DNA of 64,000 nt, from positions 248,001 to 312,000 of the forward strand of contig CBDETC010000003.1 of assembly GCA_965242845.1 (NCBI GenBank), written 5' to 3'. The position numbers and the translations under genes are program-made. The DNA is from RHLJ01 sp965242845 (lineage in GTDB: Bacteria > Bacteroidota > Rhodothermia > Balneolales > Balneolaceae). Below are positions 9,401 to 17,766 of the stretch, piece by piece; the first letter of the stretch is position 1; each line of letters opens with the position of its first letter. The notes beneath the pieces were generated by a model. That model searched no databases, was not told where the DNA came from, and was given only the letters and a program-made list of their open reading frames with translations.

Positions 9401-9874
9401 CTAGTTTTTATTCAAATTATCGTGAGGGCGTTTCAGATCTTCAGGAAGGCGTCCGGTATTTCTTAAATATTCTTCGAGTTTTTGTTGGAAAATAATCTGA
9501 GCTTTTAGCCCAGCACTATGTCCAAAATAAGCCCCAGATGCACATGCTAAAGCCATGATGACAGCGAAGATTATGCGTTGTTGTGTATCAAGAGGAGAGT
9601 CATAAATAAATATCCATATTACGGGTGTAATAGCCACCATTGCCGCAATTACATAAGGTGCAGGAGTTGCTCCATCAAGCCTCCTCATAAACCTCCGGCT
9701 TATTACAAACACTATATTCATGTACACTAGCCCAAAACCAATAAGAAAAGCAGTGCCTTTCCATGAAGGGTCGGTGACGAGGAAAAGTAGTTCAGAGGTG
9801 AAAAGAGTGAATGCCGCAGAGAGTAGAAATACGCCCGATAGATAAAATGATAAACGAGGAAGATTATCCAGCAT
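9401..9874 (-). CDS. Conserved four-helix membrane protein of unknown function
   Basis: 157 residues with four hydrophobic spans (about 8-30, 37-58, 74-92 and 100-125) and a polar C-terminal tail containing QIIFQQKLEEYLRNTGRLPEDLKRP. I do not recognise a named family. It lies 5 bases upstream of the M28 peptidase on the same strand and about 59 bases after the EnvC-like gene, so it is probably transcribed with the peptidase. A small inner-membrane protein is the safest description. Confidence 0.65.
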   Translation of the reverse strand: MLDNLPRLSFYLSGVFLLSAAFTLFTSELLFLVTDPSWKGTAFLIGFGLVYMNIVFVISRRFMRRLDGATPAPYVIAAMVAITPVIWIFIYDSPLDTQQRIIFAVIMALACASGAYFGHSAGLKAQIIFQQKLEEYLRNTGRLPEDLKRPHDNLNKN

Positions 9875-9933
9875 AGAGTTGGTTTAGATTTTGGAATGAA
9901 GTTCCAATTTTAGTGCACAAATGACAAGAGGAA

Positions 9934-11256
9934 CTACTTTGCAGAAAGCCAGTCTTCCGGGTTTAGATAGGTGTTGTTCTTGCGAACCATAAAGAATAAT
10001 ACTTCCCCTAACTCAGATGCCTGGGTTCCGGACTTTCCAATGATGGTGCCGGCACGAAGGGTTGAGCTGTTTTGGACATTTATCTCACTTAGGTTTCCAT
10101 AAGCGGTGTAGTAAGAACCATGTTTAACAAAAACGACATTGCCGTAACCCGGCAGAGGTCGGATTGCAAATACATATCCATCTGCCACAACTCGTACATC
10201 TGAGCCTGCATCAGCGACAATGTTAATTCCTGGATGTTCAGTAACCGTACCATATAATGGATTTCGGGTAGTACCAAATTTCTTTGAGATAGCAGTACTA
10301 CTAACTGGCCAGTCTAATTGGTCTTTTGAGGCTGCAAAATTTTGCTCATAAGCGAGTAAGGTTTCATCAGAAACGAATGATGTGGTAACCGGAGTGGAAT
10401 ATTTGGCTACTTCATCTGCTCTTCGGGCAGCATCAGCGATATTACGAGCTTCAGCTAGTCGGGCAAGACGCTCATTCTCAGCTTCGCGAATTCTATCCTC
10501 TTCGTTAATTAAAGAGGATAAGCTGTTTCCAAAATCTTCACGTTCTTTTCGGGTCTTTCGTAGCTCAGCAAGCAAATCATCACTTTGCGCTTTAATCTTC
10601 TCTACATTTTGCCGTTGACTAACTTGCTGATCACTTAGTTTACTTTTTTCATCAAGTATTTCATCAAGAATTAATTCATTCTTAAAGTGGCTTTGTTGAA
10701 GCTGATCTTTAATCCCCTCTAGATCAGCTCTTCGAATTGTAATCTGTTCTGCTTGCTTTACCTTTTGTTCTTCCAGTTTCTGCAAATAAAAAGATCTTAC
10801 CAGCATTTCATTAATAGACCGGGAACTAAGAACCAATTCAAGATTGCTGGTTTTGCCTTTCTTGTAGGTATAAAGAAGAATGTCCTTGTAGTTTTGTATC
10901 AGTTGGTCTAACTCTCGCTGTCTTAGATCAATTTCGTCTTCAGTAATGCTGATTTCTTCCTGAATTTGCTCTTGTTCTGTTTCCAGATTATCGAGCTTAT
11001 TATCCTGGAGAGATATTAATCGATTGATGTTCTGGAACTCTCTGTAAAGCTCTTCATACTGGCTTTGTGATTGACCAATGCGCTGTTCATAACTCTTAAT
11101 GCGTGCGTCTAATACATTTATCTTTGCGCGTGTATTAACCTGCTCATCCAAAATCTTCTGTCGTTTTTCTTCATAGGTTTGAGCCTGAGTCAGGGTTGAA
11201 GACCCAAGTGCAAAACAAAGAAAAACAACAAAGTAAGTAATTCGTGATCGTCTCAT
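9934..11256 (-). CDS. EnvC-like murein hydrolase activator (coiled coil + degenerate LytM/M23)
   Basis: 440 residues: signal peptide (ends near LTQAQ), about 220 residues of heptad-rich coiled coil (ARINVLDARIKSYEQRIG to KIKAQSDDLLAELRK), then a C-terminal LytM/M23 domain from about 320. The zinc residues of active M23 peptidases are altered: the usual HxGIDI reads HPGINI and the HxH of YAHL reads YGNL. This matches the non-catalytic EnvC class, which activates periplasmic amidases at the division septum. The ATG overlaps the stop of the DUF4292 lipoprotein gene by 4 bases, so translation is probably coupled. Confidence 0.86.
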   Translation of the reverse strand: MRRSRITYFVVFLCFALGSSTLTQAQTYEEKRQKILDEQVNTRAKINVLDARIKSYEQRIGQSQSQYEELYREFQNINRLISLQDNKLDNLETEQEQIQEEISITEDEIDLRQRELDQLIQNYKDILLYTYKKGKTSNLELVLSSRSINEMLVRSFYLQKLEEQKVKQAEQITIRRADLEGIKDQLQQSHFKNELILDEILDEKSKLSDQQVSQRQNVEKIKAQSDDLLAELRKTRKEREDFGNSLSSLINEEDRIREAENERLARLAEARNIADAARRADEVAKYSTPVTTSFVSDETLLAYEQNFAASKDQLDWPVSSTAISKKFGTTRNPLYGTVTEHPGINIVADAGSDVRVVADGYVFAIRPLPGYGNVVFVKHGSYYTAYGNLSEINVQNSSTLRAGTIIGKSGTQASELGEVLFFMVRKNNTYLNPEDWLSAK

Positions 11257-12011
11257 AGCCGTTGAACTATAATGTCTTTTGGAATATCAATACTAAGATT
11301 TACTGATCTGGGGTTAATATCTAATGACCGTATTTGGAAAAGTACCTTTGAGGCACCATCAGCACTTAATATGGTGATTTTTCGTGGCAAAGTGTAGCCG
11401 TCAATCTTTCCATAGCTTTCATATTCAATCGATGAATACGGAGAATCACTTGTCTGGGGCTGGGTAATCTTTGTAATAACCTGCTCCTTGAGATCGACCT
11501 GAGCTGTACCCCCATTGGTTAGTATTAGCATATAATGTGTTTCTGAAGCAAAAACCTTAGTAACCTGTTCTGGCTGAATTTTGAAATTCAACACATTGAG
11601 CAGATTTACCGAAGCCAGTTCATTTAAACTGGTAAGCTTTCCATCATTTACCGACATCCTTTGAGCAAGCTTATCAACTTTACTATAAATGGTAATGGAA
11701 TCCTCATCCACCAACATTTTTCCTCCTTCAATACCAATTCTGTTTTTAATGGTTAGAAGGCTTAGTGAGGTATCCGTTTCAAAATCTATAGTTAAACGAT
11801 CACTGTTTCCGGGTTCGCTTACAATAGCTCTTCCTTTGCCTTTTGCAGATAAAATTTCACCCTCATAATTGGGTAGCAGGTGAACAACAGAATCGGCTGG
11901 AATGGCCGAGGGATTATAATTGGCGTCTACAAAGGGCTGGGATGATCTACAAGAAATGAAGAATAGGCTAAGTATGAATAAAGAAGTAAGCGTAGAATTG
12001 CGGAACATCAC
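11253..12011 (-). CDS. DUF4292-family outer-membrane lipoprotein
   Basis: 252 residues with a lipoprotein signal ending FFISCRSS (lipobox Cys about residue 21). The body has alternating beta character typical of DUF4292/LolA-like folds (ILSAKGKGRAIVSEPG, DRLTIDFETDTSLSLLTIKN). Its start overlaps the stop of the TPR gene by 4 bases and its stop overlaps the EnvC-like start by 4 bases, a strictly coupled three-gene unit that is common in FCB bacteria. The LolA-like resemblance suggests binding of lipid or lipoprotein at the outer membrane, but this is inference. Confidence 0.75.
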   Translation of the reverse strand: MMFRNSTLTSLFILSLFFISCRSSQPFVDANYNPSAIPADSVVHLLPNYEGEILSAKGKGRAIVSEPGNSDRLTIDFETDTSLSLLTIKNRIGIEGGKMLVDEDSITIYSKVDKLAQRMSVNDGKLTSLNELASVNLLNVLNFKIQPEQVTKVFASETHYMLILTNGGTAQVDLKEQVITKITQPQTSDSPYSSIEYESYGKIDGYTLPRKITILSADGASKVLFQIRSLDINPRSVNLSIDIPKDIIVQRL

Positions 12012-13699
12012 GAGTTAATCTTTTCCTGTAGATGAACCCTTGTACTATCATTTTCAAAGGCTTGTTTCCACCATTTTTTTGCTTCCTGGAGATTATCCAG
12101 TTTTTCATATACATCACCCAGGTGTTCTAAAACCTCAGCATCATTTGCGCCAGTGTCGATAGAGGCTTTTATAAACCGGCGGGCACGGTCATAATCTCCA
12201 AGCTTAAAATAGACCCATCCTACAGTATCAAGGTAAGCGGGGTTTTCTGCGTCCATTTCAATAGCCTTAAGGGCTAATTCTTTGGCTCGTTCTAACTCGA
12301 CCTCTCGCACTGAAAGGCTGTAGGCGTAGTTATTCATCGCATTATGATTTTCAGAATCATAGCGGATTGCGAGCTCATACACCCGATCCGATTCTTCAAA
12401 ATTCTCTAAAGCCGAGTAGGCATCCCCAAGAGAAGAATAAATCACAGATTTAAAAGGGCGTCGCGCAGGTGCCCTGGAAGCCTGTTCAAGCCAGGCTGCA
12501 GCTTCCGAATAATTTCCATCTAATAAATAGGCGCTGCCCAGGAAAAACTGAATAAAAGCATCTTCAGGAGCATGTTTGTCCGCTTCCAAACCAACTGCAA
12601 TGGCTTCTTGATTGCGTTGTTCACCAAGTAAAAGCTGTAGTCGCTGCCTCCATGCTATATCATCTTCCGGAAGAAGTTCATTTGCTTTGGCAAGATTCTC
12701 CAGTGCTTTTTCAGTATCACCAGATAGCGAATAAAACTGACCAGCAAGTGTAAAAGCGGGCCCATATTGAGGGGCAGCTTCTGTATAAAGATCAAGAATC
12801 CTGGCTGTCTCGATACGGAGTTGAGCATTCAAAGGACTGTTCTGCTGTTTGGCGTACATGAACTGGGCAATCGTCAATTTTTGATCTGCCTCAATTATGG
12901 GGTCAGAGACAAAGTTGCCAAGCATCGTACCGGCGCTATCCCATCTTTGCTCATCAATATAGATTCCAGCCAGATTTATTAGCGTCTGTGGATCCCGACT
13001 ATTTCGGTATAATGCGTCGTTTAAATATTTCTTGGCTTCACTACTTCTACCCGAGCGGATAAGGTATTCCCCTAACAAATTCAGCGTATTCAGATTCTCA
13101 GGTTCGGTTTCATTCAGAAGCTCGAGTTGTTCCAGAGCAGACTCAGTATTACCCAGAGCTTCATAGTTCTGAAATTTCCTCAATAAGACGACAGGATTTG
13201 GACCTGTCAGGTTTGAAATTTTATCCAGAGTCTTATTGGATTGAATGAACTCTCCGTATTCCTTTTGAGTATCAGCCAGCATGAATAGCGTGGTATAATC
13301 ATTGGGATGATATTCCAGGAGAGTAGTTAATTCGTCAAGTGTTGCCTGGTTTTGTCCGGCACTTCGATAAATCTCTGCAAGCTTTAGTCGATACCATTTA
13401 TTCGCTGGTTCCATCCCAACGGCTTCTTTCCCATATAAAGCAGCATTTGCCAGATCATCTTGCAGGAAATAGACATCGGCCAGGGCATAAGAAAGACCGG
13501 ATTGTCCTCTGAGGTGTTCATAAGCCTGAAGAAGAAGGGTTGTGGCCATGTCGTACTCTTCATTTTCAAAAGCCTCTAGCCCCTGGATATATGCAGTCTT
13601 GGCTTCCCGTTCCTCAACAGATTGAACCTGAGCTATCCCTTGTATTGGAAGCACTGCAAAAATGATAAGAATAGATATGTAAATCCCTTTTTTCATCAT
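12008..13699 (-). CDS. Periplasmic tetratricopeptide-repeat protein
   Basis: About 563 residues from the ATG at 13699 (another ATG lies 15 bases upstream). Signal peptide MKKGIYISILIIFAVLPIQG, then TPR-type helices through to the end; clear repeats include NYAYSLSVREVELERAKELALKA... around residue 460, AYLDTVGWVYFKLGDYDRA, and AEVLEHLGDVYEKLDNLQEA near the C-terminus. TPR superhelices are protein-docking scaffolds. As first gene of the TPR - DUF4292 - EnvC-like operon it probably assembles envelope proteins, but the partner is not visible. Confidence 0.85.
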   Translation of the reverse strand: MMKKGIYISILIIFAVLPIQGIAQVQSVEEREAKTAYIQGLEAFENEEYDMATTLLLQAYEHLRGQSGLSYALADVYFLQDDLANAALYGKEAVGMEPANKWYRLKLAEIYRSAGQNQATLDELTTLLEYHPNDYTTLFMLADTQKEYGEFIQSNKTLDKISNLTGPNPVVLLRKFQNYEALGNTESALEQLELLNETEPENLNTLNLLGEYLIRSGRSSEAKKYLNDALYRNSRDPQTLINLAGIYIDEQRWDSAGTMLGNFVSDPIIEADQKLTIAQFMYAKQQNSPLNAQLRIETARILDLYTEAAPQYGPAFTLAGQFYSLSGDTEKALENLAKANELLPEDDIAWRQRLQLLLGEQRNQEAIAVGLEADKHAPEDAFIQFFLGSAYLLDGNYSEAAAWLEQASRAPARRPFKSVIYSSLGDAYSALENFEESDRVYELAIRYDSENHNAMNNYAYSLSVREVELERAKELALKAIEMDAENPAYLDTVGWVYFKLGDYDRARRFIKASIDTGANDAEVLEHLGDVYEKLDNLQEAKKWWKQAFENDSTRVHLQEKINS

Positions 13700-13784
13700 G
13701 ATACCTAACGCCAATGATACCCATAAAGTGCCGCAGATGCCTAGTTAAAACTTTTGAAAAGAACTTTGTTCCTTTTTATCTCTC

Positions 13785-13824
13785 GTCACCCCGGACTTGA
13801 TCCCGTATCGGGGTGTGGGATGAC
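13785..13824. repeat. Short palindromic intergenic repeat (GTCACCCCGG type)
   Basis: GTCACCCCG at the left and CGGGGTG...TGAC at the right can fold back on each other, with a short centre (gacttgatcccgtat). Similar composition and layout to dispersed small palindromes in other FCB genomes, and related in style to the one at 63756. It lies downstream-free between the divergent TPR and GNAT genes. Confidence 0.5.
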
Positions 13825-13871
13825 TAATAAGAACACAATAAATCCACTCCAAAAACTTTTATAGAGGGTTA

Positions 13872-13902
13872 TTGGATTTAAAAAATCAATTCCGTTTCTT
13901 TG
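13872..13902 (+). promoter_or_regulatory. Putative Bacteroidetes-type promoter for the arg cluster
   Basis: TTG at 13872-13874 and TTTCTTTG at 13895-13902 are separated by 20 bases. The known FCB vegetative promoter is TTG, 17-23 bases, TAnnTTTG; the -7 box matches at 7 of 8 positions counting the two n. A start near 13910 would put the inverted repeat at 13927 at the front of a ~160-base leader. Not experimentally supported. Confidence 0.35.
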
Positions 13903-13926
13903 TCGCATGCAATTCACTCTTGCACA

Positions 13927-14050
13927 TAACATTGTTCGAATCCCGACCCCACGTTTTCCGCGGCGGCGGTAATAGCTTACATAAGTCATATCCAGGTATG
14001 GCGCCTACCCAATCCGAACGAACAATGTTAACTGCTGTGTACCATACAGC
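13927..14050 (+). promoter_or_regulatory. Structured leader upstream of the arginine cluster
   Basis: This is the main content of the 356-base gap between the TPR and GNAT genes. TAACATTGTTCG (13927-13938) is perfectly complementary to CGAACAATGTTA (14019-14030), closing an 80-base interior. Inside, CCGC/GCGG and CATA/TATG can form small hairpins. A second hairpin, GCTGT (14034-14038) with ACAGC (14046-14050), follows directly, 20 bases before the GNAT start codon. It may be a cis-acting RNA or a degenerate mobile-element end; no known riboswitch consensus was recognised. Confidence 0.45.
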
Positions 14051-14070
14051 CCATTCACTCATTCACAATC

Positions 14071-14724
14071 ATGTCTACAATCAAAATTCAATACGCAAAT
14101 TCATCGCATACCAGCTATGCCCAGGCTATTTGTGACCTGATCGAGTCAGCCGCAAAGCAACGGGGAACAGGAATAGCGAAAAGGGAGCCGGAGTACATCA
14201 AAACCAAGATGGAGAATGGAAATGCGGTCATTGCTCTGGATGGAGAGAAGCTGGCAGGATTTTGCTATATCGAGATTTGGGAAAACAAGAAGTATGTGGC
14301 TAATTCCGGGTTGATTGTGCATTGGGATTATCGTGGGCATGGATTAGCCAAGAAAATTAAAGCTAAGGCCTTTGAGCTTTCCAGAGAAAAGTACCCAAAC
14401 TCCAAACTGTTCGGGATTACCACTAGTCTGCCGGTAATGAAGATCAATTCAGATCTGGGCTATCGCCCGGTTACTTTTTCAGAGCTAACACAGGATGAAA
14501 CCTTTTGGAATGGCTGTAAAAGCTGTCCAAATTATGATATTCTTACTCGCAACGAACGTAAGAACTGTCTATGCACCGGGATGCTCTTCGATCCCTCTCA
14601 ACCAAACCAAAACCCAAAACCAGTAAGAGAACAAAACATCAAGAAGTTCTACCGCTGGGTTAAACTAAAGAAACAAGCATTCGGAAAAGCATTTTCCAAT
14701 GCAAAAACACTATTACTACCATGA
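14071..14724 (+). CDS. GNAT-family N-acyltransferase, first gene of the arginine cluster
   Basis: 217 residues. The N-terminal ~140 are a GNAT fold, with the acetyl-CoA pyrophosphate-binding motif in SGLIVHWDYRGHGLAKKI (RGHGLA). The C-terminal part carries four Cys, C149xxC152 and C166xC168 (WNGCKSCPNYD, KNCLCTGMLFDP), which could bind a metal. The stop overlaps the argG ATG (ATGA), so it belongs to the operon. The cluster has no argA or argJ, so this is a good candidate for the glutamate N-acyltransferase opening the pathway (acetyl or succinyl donor). That role is inferred from position. Confidence 0.8.
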   Translation: MSTIKIQYANSSHTSYAQAICDLIESAAKQRGTGIAKREPEYIKTKMENGNAVIALDGEKLAGFCYIEIWENKKYVANSGLIVHWDYRGHGLAKKIKAKAFELSREKYPNSKLFGITTSLPVMKINSDLGYRPVTFSELTQDETFWNGCKSCPNYDILTRNERKNCLCTGMLFDPSQPNQNPKPVREQNIKKFYRWVKLKKQAFGKAFSNAKTLLLP

Positions 14725-15908
14725 AGAAAGTTGTACTCGCCTTTAGTGGCGGACTCGACACCAGTTATTGCGCCATACACCTGGCTAAAGATTTGGGATA
14801 CGATGTTTATACCGCAGCAGTAAATACCGGCGGGTTTGATGAAATGGAGCAAAAGGAGTTGGCTCAAAAAGCAGAAGGTCTCGGTATCAAAAATCATGTG
14901 TGTATTGATGTGGAAGAAGAGTTCTATCAAAAAGGAATTAAGTATTTGATAGCCGGGAATGTGCTTAAAAATCACACCTATCCGCTTTCGGTTAGTGCAG
15001 AGCGAGTATTTCAGGCGATCGCTATTGCTGAATACGCTAAAGAAATTGGAGCGGAAGCTATTGCTCACGGGAGTACTGGTGCAGGGAATGACCAGGTTCG
15101 TTTCGATTTAGTCTTCAATGTGTTGGCTCCCGAAATGGAAATCATAACTCCCATCCGCGATCAAAAACTAAGTCGTGAAGAAGAGGTAGCCTATCTCGAA
15201 AAGCATGGCATCAGTAAAGAATGGACAAAAGCGAAATACTCCATTAACCAGGGACTTTGGGGAACATCGGTTGGAGGTGCAGAAACCTTAACCTCGCATA
15301 AATATCTGCCAGAAGAAGCCTGGCCAACTTCTGTAGTTAATAGTGATGAGCTAGTGGTTGAGATAGGTTTTGAGAATGGAGAACCTACAGCCATTAACGG
15401 TGAGCCACTAACTCCTGTTGATGCAATTAAGAAGCTAAATGAAATCGCAGCTCCCTACGGAATCGGAAGGGATATTCATGTGGGAGATACGATTATAGGA
15501 ATTAAGGGAAGAGTAGGATTTGAAGCGGCTGCTCCGCTGATTCTCATTAAAGCGCATCAGTTATTAGAAAAGCATGTATTAGGCAAATGGCAGTTATACT
15601 GGAAAGATCAGTTGGGAGAATGGTATGGGATGCTGATGCACGAGGGGCAGTTTTTGGATCCGGTCATGCGAGATATTGAAGCTTTTTTGGATCATACCCA
15701 GCATACAGTAACCGGAAAAGTATTTGTGAAACTGGAGTCCAAAAAGTTTGAGCTTCAGGGAATTGAATCGAAGTTTGATTTAATGACTTCTGAATTTGGT
15801 CAGTATGGCGAAATGAACCAGGGCTGGAGCGGAGAAGATGTGAAGGGCTTCACCAAAATCCTGAGTAATGCTACCCTCATACAGCAAGGAGTACGGGGCA
15901 ATGATTAA
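14721..15908 (+). CDS. argG: Argininosuccinate synthase
   Basis: 395 residues, near the usual length. The ATP-binding PP-loop AFSGGLDTSYC is at the N-terminus, followed by conserved AHGSTGAGNDQVRF, a citrulline/aspartate-binding region, and SVGGAETLTSHKYLPEEAW. It condenses citrulline and aspartate with ATP to argininosuccinate in the cytosol. The ATG overlaps the GNAT stop by 4 bases and the argC ATG lies within its last codons (8-base overlap), so translation of the first three genes is coupled. Confidence 0.96.
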   Translation: MKKVVLAFSGGLDTSYCAIHLAKDLGYDVYTAAVNTGGFDEMEQKELAQKAEGLGIKNHVCIDVEEEFYQKGIKYLIAGNVLKNHTYPLSVSAERVFQAIAIAEYAKEIGAEAIAHGSTGAGNDQVRFDLVFNVLAPEMEIITPIRDQKLSREEEVAYLEKHGISKEWTKAKYSINQGLWGTSVGGAETLTSHKYLPEEAWPTSVVNSDELVVEIGFENGEPTAINGEPLTPVDAIKKLNEIAAPYGIGRDIHVGDTIIGIKGRVGFEAAAPLILIKAHQLLEKHVLGKWQLYWKDQLGEWYGMLMHEGQFLDPVMRDIEAFLDHTQHTVTGKVFVKLESKKFELQGIESKFDLMTSEFGQYGEMNQGWSGEDVKGFTKILSNATLIQQGVRGND

Positions 15909-16863
15909 AGTTGGCATCATAGGAGGAGCTGGGTATACCGCCGGAGAATTATTGAGGTTGTTGGTTCATCATCCAGAAGCAGATGTAATTTCAGTGGTGA
16001 GCGGGAGTCATGCCGGAGAACCTATTTCTAAGGCACATCCTGATTTGGAAGGAGACATTGAGCTGACCTTTTCGGATAGGCTGGATCAAAACGTGGAAGT
16101 AGTTTTTCTATGTTCGGGTCACGGGAAGTCAAAAGGAATTGTTGAAGAAGGGATGATCCCTGCTTCTGCAAAAATCATAGATCTGAGTTCTGATTTCAGG
16201 TTAAATGGCGATCATGATTTTGTATATGGATTGCCTGAGTTAAATCGCGAAGCCATAGAATCAGCTCAATATCTGGCAAATCCAGGTTGTTTTGCTACCT
16301 GCATCCAGTTGAGTGTGCTGCCACTAGCAGCAAGCGATCTGATCAAAAATTCTATACATGTTTCTGCAATTACTGGGAGTACCGGCGCAGGACAAAATCC
16401 AACGTCTACTACTCATTTTAGCTGGAGAAGTAATAATGCCTCCGTGTATAAAGCGTTTATTCATCAGCATCTTGGGGAAATCAAACAAAGTCTGGGGCAA
16501 CTTCAGCAGGATTTTAACCAGGAAGTTCTGTTTATTCCAATGCGCGGAGCTTTTACGCGTGGGATTTTGGCCGCCTGCTATACAGTTACGGATGCTTCGG
16601 AGCAGGAATTAAAAGCACTCTATGAAGACTACTACAGCAGCCATCCTTTTGTGCAGGTTTCTGATTCGGAGCCTGATGTAAAAAGAGTAGTAAATACCAA
16701 TAAAGCGATCGTGCATGTGAGAAAGGAAGGAAACCAGGCCTTCGTAATTGGTGTAATTGACAACTTACTGAAAGGAGCTTCAGGACAGGCAGTACAGAAT
16801 ATGAATTTGATGTTCGGTTTTGAGGAAACTACCGGGCTACAACTTAAATCTTCGGCTTTTTAA
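15901..16863 (+). CDS. argC: N-acyl-gamma-glutamyl-phosphate reductase
   Basis: 320 residues from the ATG at 15901, which begins MIKVGIIGGAGYTAGELLRLL, the Rossmann NADP-binding loop; an in-frame start at 15868 would only add argG-encoded sequence. The catalytic Cys is in ANPGCFATC (about residue 138), with SGSTGAG-like TGSTGAGQNPT after it. It reduces N-acyl-glutamyl phosphate to the semialdehyde. The C-terminus has DNLLKGASGQAVQNMNLMFG, the typical end motif. It overlaps argG by 8 bases and is followed 2 bases later by proC. Confidence 0.96.
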   Translation: MIKVGIIGGAGYTAGELLRLLVHHPEADVISVVSGSHAGEPISKAHPDLEGDIELTFSDRLDQNVEVVFLCSGHGKSKGIVEEGMIPASAKIIDLSSDFRLNGDHDFVYGLPELNREAIESAQYLANPGCFATCIQLSVLPLAASDLIKNSIHVSAITGSTGAGQNPTSTTHFSWRSNNASVYKAFIHQHLGEIKQSLGQLQQDFNQEVLFIPMRGAFTRGILAACYTVTDASEQELKALYEDYYSSHPFVQVSDSEPDVKRVVNTNKAIVHVRKEGNQAFVIGVIDNLLKGASGQAVQNMNLMFGFEETTGLQLKSSAF

Positions 16864-16865
16864 CT

Positions 16866-17669
16866 ATGTGTACAAACAATCATATCGCCATTTTGGGTGC
16901 CGGTAACCTCGGAGTTGCTGTAGCCAAGGGACTAGCCAAGGAACATGGCGAAGGATGCATTATTCTTACTCGCCGTCATAGCTCTAAACTCAATGAGTTA
17001 AAAGAGCAGGGGTTCCAGGTTACTTCTGATAACATCCAGGCAGTCCAAAGTTCGAAATATCTCATTCTATGTGTTCAGCCCAAGCAATTGGAAGGCTTGT
17101 TGAAAGAGATTGAGCCTGTTTTAGATCCGAGTCAACATGTGCTGGTTTCTACCATAACCGGGGTTTCCCTGGAAACTATTCAATCCTATGTAGAAGGAGA
17201 CTTTGCCATTATCAGAACGATGCCAAATACCGCAGCTGCTATTGCCGAATCAATGACGTGTATTTGTGCCAATGAACCTGGTGAAGAGCATCTCGAAGTG
17301 ATTGAGACGATGTTTAAGTCATTGGGGGAAACGCTCATTATTGAAGAACGCCTGATGAAAGCAGCGACGGTGTTAGCGGCAAGTGGAATAGCTTTCTTTT
17401 TGAGATATATTCGCGCTGCAACGCAAGGAGGAATTGAGTTGGGATTTGAAGCAGAAGAAGCACAAAAACTGGCTATGCAAACCGCGCGTGGAGCAGCCTC
17501 ATTATTAGTAGAAGGAAGTGCCCATCCGGAACGAGAAATTGACAAGGTAACTACTCCCCAGGGCTGTACAATAGCGGGATTGAATGAAATGGAACACCAG
17601 GGATTAAGCTCGGCCCTAATCAAAGGGATTGTAGCTTCTTTCGAAAAAATAAATCGAATTACTGAGTGA
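16866..17669 (+). CDS. proC: Pyrroline-5-carboxylate reductase
   Basis: 267 residues. N-terminal HIAILGAGNLGVAVAKGL Rossmann loop; C-terminal region has the ProC hallmarks AASGIAFFLRYIRAA and VTTPQGCTIAGLNEMEHQGL. It makes proline from pyrroline-5-carboxylate using NAD(P)H. Its placement inside the arginine cluster is typical of FCB bacteria and links proline to ornithine/glutamate semialdehyde metabolism. The stop is followed by a 97-base gap and a DUF559 insertion before argD. Confidence 0.94.
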   Translation: MCTNNHIAILGAGNLGVAVAKGLAKEHGEGCIILTRRHSSKLNELKEQGFQVTSDNIQAVQSSKYLILCVQPKQLEGLLKEIEPVLDPSQHVLVSTITGVSLETIQSYVEGDFAIIRTMPNTAAAIAESMTCICANEPGEEHLEVIETMFKSLGETLIIEERLMKAATVLAASGIAFFLRYIRAATQGGIELGFEAEEAQKLAMQTARGAASLLVEGSAHPEREIDKVTTPQGCTIAGLNEMEHQGLSSALIKGIVASFEKINRITE

Positions 17670-17728
17670 AATATCAATAACACTAGATTTTGATACACAC
17701 ACGATTATACATATCTGGGTTAGATAAA

Positions 17729-17761
17729 TTCCCCTCTTGGGAGGGGAGTAAGGGGTGGGTC
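17729..17761 (+). repeat. CCCCTC palindromic repeat, copy 1 (left flank of DUF559 gene)
   Basis: CCCCTC TTGG GAGGGG hairpin followed by AGGGGTGGGT. The same unit occurs inverted at 18131-18163 and again at 22124-22154 and 63836-63871. Together with the inverted copy it brackets the DUF559 gene. Confidence 0.8.
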
Positions 17762-17766
17762 AAAAA

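Noticed and set aside
13931..13950. tRNA T-loop-like TTCGAATCC sequence
   Set aside because: No complementary T-stem on the left, no anticodon arm and no acceptor pairing; better explained as part of the 12-base inverted repeat.
13872..14135. 87-codon plus-strand frame across the leader and GNAT start
   Set aside because: Covers the promoter and inverted repeat, uses a different frame from GNAT and has no protein-like composition.
15868..15900. Upstream argC start
   Set aside because: The 11 extra residues are read from the end of argG; the Rossmann motif begins right after ATG 15901.
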